Below, piece after piece: positions 39,464 through 42,257 of a stretch of DNA of 42,257 nt. Each line of letters opens with the position of its first letter. Positions within the stretch are counted from its first letter, which is position 1. This stretch comes from Paraburkholderia nodosa DSM 21604 (GTDB lineage: Bacteria; Pseudomonadota; Gammaproteobacteria; Burkholderiales; Burkholderiaceae). Position numbers and translations under genes: made by a program. The stretch covers positions 197,139 through 239,395 of the forward strand of contig NZ_JAFA01000012.1 in assembly GCF_000519185.1 (NCBI RefSeq), in the 5' to 3' direction. Below the pieces are notes generated by a model that was not told the DNA's origin, did not search any database, and worked only from the letters and a program-made list of their open reading frames with translations.

Positions 39464-40704
39464 GCGGCCATCGAGGCTCGATCGTGATCGTCGGAGCTGG
39501 GCAGGCCGCGTTGCAGGCGGCCGCTTCGCTGCGCGAGCAGGGTCACGCAGGCCCACTGCGCATGATTGGTGACGAGGAGGGTTTGCCGTATTCGCGGCCG
39601 CCTTTGTGCAAGGCATGGCTCGCCGGTAACGGCGATGCTGGCGAGCTTCGCCTCGAAGAAAAGGACTGGTTCGCGGCAATGGACGTTGATCTGCTGGAAG
39701 GCGAGCGCGTCGTGTCGATCGATCGGGCAGCGCGCTCGCTCAAGCTCGCTTCGGGTAGGGCGTTCGGTTACGACCATCTGATTCTCGCGACCGGCGCGCG
39801 CAATCGTGTGCCGTCGTTCGCCCGCACCCCGCTGGAGGGCGTCGTCTCGCTGCGCACGCTCGCCGATGCCGCGGCACTGAAGGCGCGGCTCGCCGTGGCA
39901 CGGCGGCTCGTGGTGATCGGCGCGGGGTTTCTCGGCCTCGAAGTCGCGAGCCTGGCGGCCGCGTGCGGCCGCGAGGTGCATGTCGTCGAGTCGCTCGAAC
40001 GGGCGATGAAGCGCGCGCTATCCAAGACGATGTCGGCCCATGCCACCGCTCATCTCGAACGCTCCGGCGTGCGCTTCACGTTTGACGCGCGGGTTACGCG
40101 GCTGCACGGCGCGGCCGGTCGCGTCGAGGCGGTCGAGCTCGCGGACGGCACGCGGTTGCCCTCGGACCTGGTGCTCGTGGCGACGGGCGTCGAGCCGAAC
40201 TGCGTGCTGGGGCTGGAATGCAAGCTGCCCGTGTTCAATGGCTTCGTCGTCGACGCTCGCTTGCGTACGGCCGACCCGGCTATCTCCGCGATCGGCGACT
40301 GCGCCGCGTTTCCCTATGCCTTTGACGGCGGCGACCTGATCCGTCTGGAGTCGGTGCAGAACGCCGTCGATCAGGCGCGACACGTCGCGCGCACGGTGCT
40401 CGGCGCACCCGACTGCTATGACACGACGCCAATCTTCTGGAGCGAGCTGGCGGGCGCCCGCCTGCAGATCGCCGGCATCGCGCGGCGCCTCGACGGCAGC
40501 GTGGTGCGCCGCGACCCGCTCAGCGGCGGCTTCTCGGTGTTTCGGTATCGGCACGACCGGCTCACGGGCGTCGAATCGTTCAACTGCCCCGCCGACCATA
40601 TGCTCGCGCGACGCATGCTGCAAAGGCGCGTGAGCCCGACGCGCGAGCAGGCGGCCGATCCCTCGTGCGATCTGAAAGCGCTGCTTGCGGCGCGGATGGC
40701 GTGA
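39460..40704 (+). CDS. Ferredoxin reductase, FAD-dependent (copy 2)
   Basis: This 414-residue putidaredoxin-reductase-like protein has VIVGAGQAALQAAASLRE (FAD), LPYSRPPLCKAWL, the NAD loop VVIGAGFLGLEVASLAA and AISAIGDCAAFP. It is related to copy 1 (35740-36969) but clearly diverged. It is coupled by overlapping start and stop codons to the [3Fe-4S] ferredoxin upstream and to CoA-transferase copy 6 downstream (GTGA). It should reduce that ferredoxin with NADH. Confidence 0.93.
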   Translation: MSGHRGSIVIVGAGQAALQAAASLREQGHAGPLRMIGDEEGLPYSRPPLCKAWLAGNGDAGELRLEEKDWFAAMDVDLLEGERVVSIDRAARSLKLASGRAFGYDHLILATGARNRVPSFARTPLEGVVSLRTLADAAALKARLAVARRLVVIGAGFLGLEVASLAAACGREVHVVESLERAMKRALSKTMSAHATAHLERSGVRFTFDARVTRLHGAAGRVEAVELADGTRLPSDLVLVATGVEPNCVLGLECKLPVFNGFVVDARLRTADPAISAIGDCAAFPYAFDGGDLIRLESVQNAVDQARHVARTVLGAPDCYDTTPIFWSELAGARLQIAGIARRLDGSVVRRDPLSGGFSVFRYRHDRLTGVESFNCPADHMLARRMLQRRVSPTREQAADPSCDLKALLAARMA

Positions 40705-41969
40705 GCGCGCATCGGGGCGGCGGGCATAGCGAGGCGGCGCCGATACTATCGGGCATTCGTATCCTGGACATGACCTCCGTCATCTTCGGGCCGTATTGCA
40801 CGGCCACCCTCGCCGAACTGGGTGCCGAGGTCATCAAGCTCGAACCGCCGGGCGGCGACGAGATCCGCCGCCTTGGCCGTCCCGCGCACTCGCGCGGCAT
40901 GGGCCCGGCGCATATGACACTCAATCGCGGTAAGCGATCGGTCGTCTGGGACCTCAAGACGCCGCGCGGCAAGACCGCATTGTGCCGCCTGCTGCGCCGC
41001 TGCGACGTGTTCATTCACAACCTGCGCGGCGATGCGATCGAGCGTCTCGGGCTTGGTTACGACGCGGCACGCGCGATCCGTGCCGATCTCGTCTATGTTC
41101 ATTGCACGGGCTTCGGCGAAGGCGGCCCTCGGGCGGGCAAGCCCGCCTATGACGACATCGTGCAGGCGGCGTCGGGCGCGGCGTCGCTGCTGCCGCGTGC
41201 CGACGGGGACGCCGCGCCGCGCTATTTGCCGATGGCGCTCGCGGACAAGGTTGCGGGCCTGCATGCCGTCTATGCCGTGCTCGGCGCGCTGCTGCATCGC
41301 GAACGGACCGGCGCAGGGCAGGCTGTCGAGGTGCCGATGTTCGAAAGCTTCACGCACTTCCTGTTGCAGGAGCATCTCTATGGCCGCGCGTTCGTGCCGC
41401 CGAATGCCCCGGCTGGCTATCCGCGTCAGCTCGACGCGTCTCGTCAGCCGATGCGCTGCCGCGACGGTTATCTATCGGTGGCGCCTTATACCGATGAACG
41501 CTGGGTGCGCTTCTTCGAGGTCACGGGTCACGCGGCCTTTCTGCGGCGCGAGGGGCTGCGCACGGCGCGCGAGCGTTTTCGGGCGCTCGATCGCATGCAG
41601 ACGGAAATGGCGCGAATTCTGGCGACGCGAACCGTACGTGAATGGCTCGCGCTCTTCGACACGTTCGATATACCGGCGGCGCCGGCCGTCGATCTCGATA
41701 GTGTGTTCGACGACGCGCATCTGAACGCTGTTGGCTTCTTCAGGCGCCGCACGCATCGCACGGAGGGGGACTACCTCGAGATGCGCCTGCCAGTGCGTTT
41801 TCATGGCGCGCAGGCTGTTGAAACCACCGGCGCGCCGCTGCTTGGCGAGCACAGTGACGACGTGGCTCGCTGGCTCGCGCGTGCGTGCGCAAATGATCCG
41901 CAACTCGATGACAGGAACGGGGGCGCGGAAGCTCGCGAGAACGCACCACGGCGGGGAGTTGAGGACTGA
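40701..41969 (+). CDS. CaiB/BaiF family III CoA-transferase (copy 6 of 6)
   Basis: From GTG 40701 this is a 422-residue protein; the GTG overlaps the TGA of the reductase gene. A further GTG at 40665 would extend it inside that gene. Core blocks: ILDMTSVIFGPYCTATLAELGAEVIKLEPPGGDEIRRLG, NRGKRSVVWDLKTPRG, and Asp182 in ALADKVAG. An acidic, non-conserved C-terminal tail of about 20 residues follows the usual GAPLLGEHSDDV end. Placement with an electron-transfer pair is unusual for this family and suggests the oxygenated product is a CoA-transferase substrate, or vice versa (inference). Confidence 0.9.
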   Translation: MSAHRGGGHSEAAPILSGIRILDMTSVIFGPYCTATLAELGAEVIKLEPPGGDEIRRLGRPAHSRGMGPAHMTLNRGKRSVVWDLKTPRGKTALCRLLRRCDVFIHNLRGDAIERLGLGYDAARAIRADLVYVHCTGFGEGGPRAGKPAYDDIVQAASGAASLLPRADGDAAPRYLPMALADKVAGLHAVYAVLGALLHRERTGAGQAVEVPMFESFTHFLLQEHLYGRAFVPPNAPAGYPRQLDASRQPMRCRDGYLSVAPYTDERWVRFFEVTGHAAFLRREGLRTARERFRALDRMQTEMARILATRTVREWLALFDTFDIPAAPAVDLDSVFDDAHLNAVGFFRRRTHRTEGDYLEMRLPVRFHGAQAVETTGAPLLGEHSDDVARWLARACANDPQLDDRNGGAEARENAPRRGVED

Positions 41970-42072
41970 ATCGTCCCCGGGGGGATAGCGCTGGCTTGAG
42001 ACTTGGGTAGCACGAAAAAGGTGTATTTACTTGGTACGGCTTTCTGTAAATCGCAAAAGGGATGAGAGGGTG
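41970..42072 (+). promoter_or_regulatory. Gap before etfB, probable promoter region
   Basis: This 103-bp gap is clearly more AT-rich (about 41997-42060) than its surroundings, as expected for a promoter. TTGAGA (41996-42001) and TTGGGT (42004-42009) could serve as -35, and TATTTA (42024-42029) as -10, but no pair has good spacing. The shared-module geometry was checked and is absent. Confidence 0.35.
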
Positions 42073-42257
42073 ATGAGGATTCTGGTGCCGATAAAAAGAG
42101 TTGTCGATTACAACGTGAAGGTTCGTGTGAAGTCGGATGGCACGGGCGTCGACATCGCCAACGTCAAGATGTCGATGAACCCGTTCGACGAAATCGCCGT
42201 GGAAGAAGCGGTGCGTCTGAAGGAAGCGGGCGTGGCGACGGAAGTCATCGCGGTGTC
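42073..42257 (+). CDS. etfB: Electron-transfer flavoprotein beta subunit, N-terminal part (cut by window edge)
   Basis: ATG 42073 follows GAGAGGG. The 61 visible residues, MRILVPIKRVVDYNVKVRVKS through MNPFDEIAVEEAVRLKEAG to EVIAV, match the start of EtfB, including the conserved MNPFDEIAVEEA stretch. EtfB with EtfA takes electrons from acyl-CoA dehydrogenases and passes them to the quinone pool. It may be the housekeeping etf operon or a set dedicated to the acyl-CoA dehydrogenase at 33017; the window does not show which. The rest of the gene lies beyond the right edge. Confidence 0.93.
   Translation, partial: MRILVPIKRVVDYNVKVRVKSDGTGVDIANVKMSMNPFDEIAVEEAVRLKEAGVATEVIAV

Noticed and set aside
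41970..42072. Shared promoter module before etfB
   Set aside because: GTATTTA at 42022 was tested; no hexamer resembling a -10 lies 19 bp after it and no TC-box lies 17 nt before, so etfB is not assigned to the regulon.

Overview
The window is a GC-rich, densely packed catabolic region from a Gram-negative bacterium, most likely Burkholderiaceae (Burkholderia/Paraburkholderia type). This rests on two porins of the Burkholderia OmpC-like type (mature start QSNVTLYG, terminal Phe), Burkholderia-like MFS, LysR and AraC proteins, and GC-biased codon use that opens long antisense frames. No rRNA, tRNA, CRISPR, IS element or phage gene was seen. All genes look intact except the two cut by the window edges.

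Layout. (1) 1-6498, minus strand: a truncated chemoreceptor; an operon of CaiB/BaiF CoA-transferase, fumarylacetoacetate-hydrolase-fold protein and alpha/beta hydrolase; porin 1; and a Bcr/CflA-type MFS exporter. The last three transcription units each have a near-consensus sigma-70 promoter followed by a similar TGG-N5-CC operator. (2) 6853-11512: an MFS carrier (+), then MmgE/PrpD and a second MFS carrier (-). (3) 11910-15991 (+): enoyl-CoA hydratase-like protein, CaiB, SDR, cytochrome P450. (4) 16031-18927: SDR and LysR (-), then an AraC regulator (+). (5) 19051-26085 (+): ketopantoate-reductase-like protein, CaiB, degenerate MaoC-like protein, MFS, CaiB, CaiB, small alpha-beta barrel protein. 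(6) 26114-29003 (-): porin 2 and a GMC oxidoreductase. (7) 29407-39017 (+): flavoprotein monooxygenase, FAA hydrolase, gentisate-dioxygenase-like bicupin, acyl-CoA dehydrogenase, aldehyde dehydrogenase, ferredoxin reductase, [2Fe-2S] ferredoxin, acyl-CoA ligase. (8) 39212-41969 (+): [3Fe-4S]-type ferredoxin, a second ferredoxin reductase, a sixth CaiB. (9) etfB starts at 42073 and leaves the window.

How it may work together (inference): porins, four MFS carriers and a chemoreceptor sense and import an organic acid or terpenoid/aromatic substrate. The P450, fed by one of two ferredoxin/reductase pairs, hydroxylates it. GMC oxidoreductase and aldehyde dehydrogenase oxidise the alcohol to an acid. 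The ligase and CoA-transferases make CoA thioesters, and acyl-CoA dehydrogenase (to ETF), hydratase-like and SDR enzymes shorten a side chain or alicyclic ring. The flavin monooxygenase, bicupin dioxygenase and FAA hydrolase would open an aromatic ring by gentisate-type chemistry. The substrate cannot be named from sequence.

The most striking signal is regulatory. Three divergent intergenic regions (6597-6738, 11656-11797, 29190-29333) carry the same roughly 140-bp two-way promoter module. In all six arms a TCYTCT-like box lies exactly 17 nt before a GTATTGG-like box, whose TTGG begins a -35 hexamer set 19 bp from a TATCCT or TAGAKT -10. A single arm with the same geometry precedes the operon at 19051, and a partial arm precedes the ferredoxin operon at 39212. 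This suggests one activator controls most of the cluster. A second, separate operator type marks the left-hand genes, and both systems meet in front of the MFS gene at 6498.
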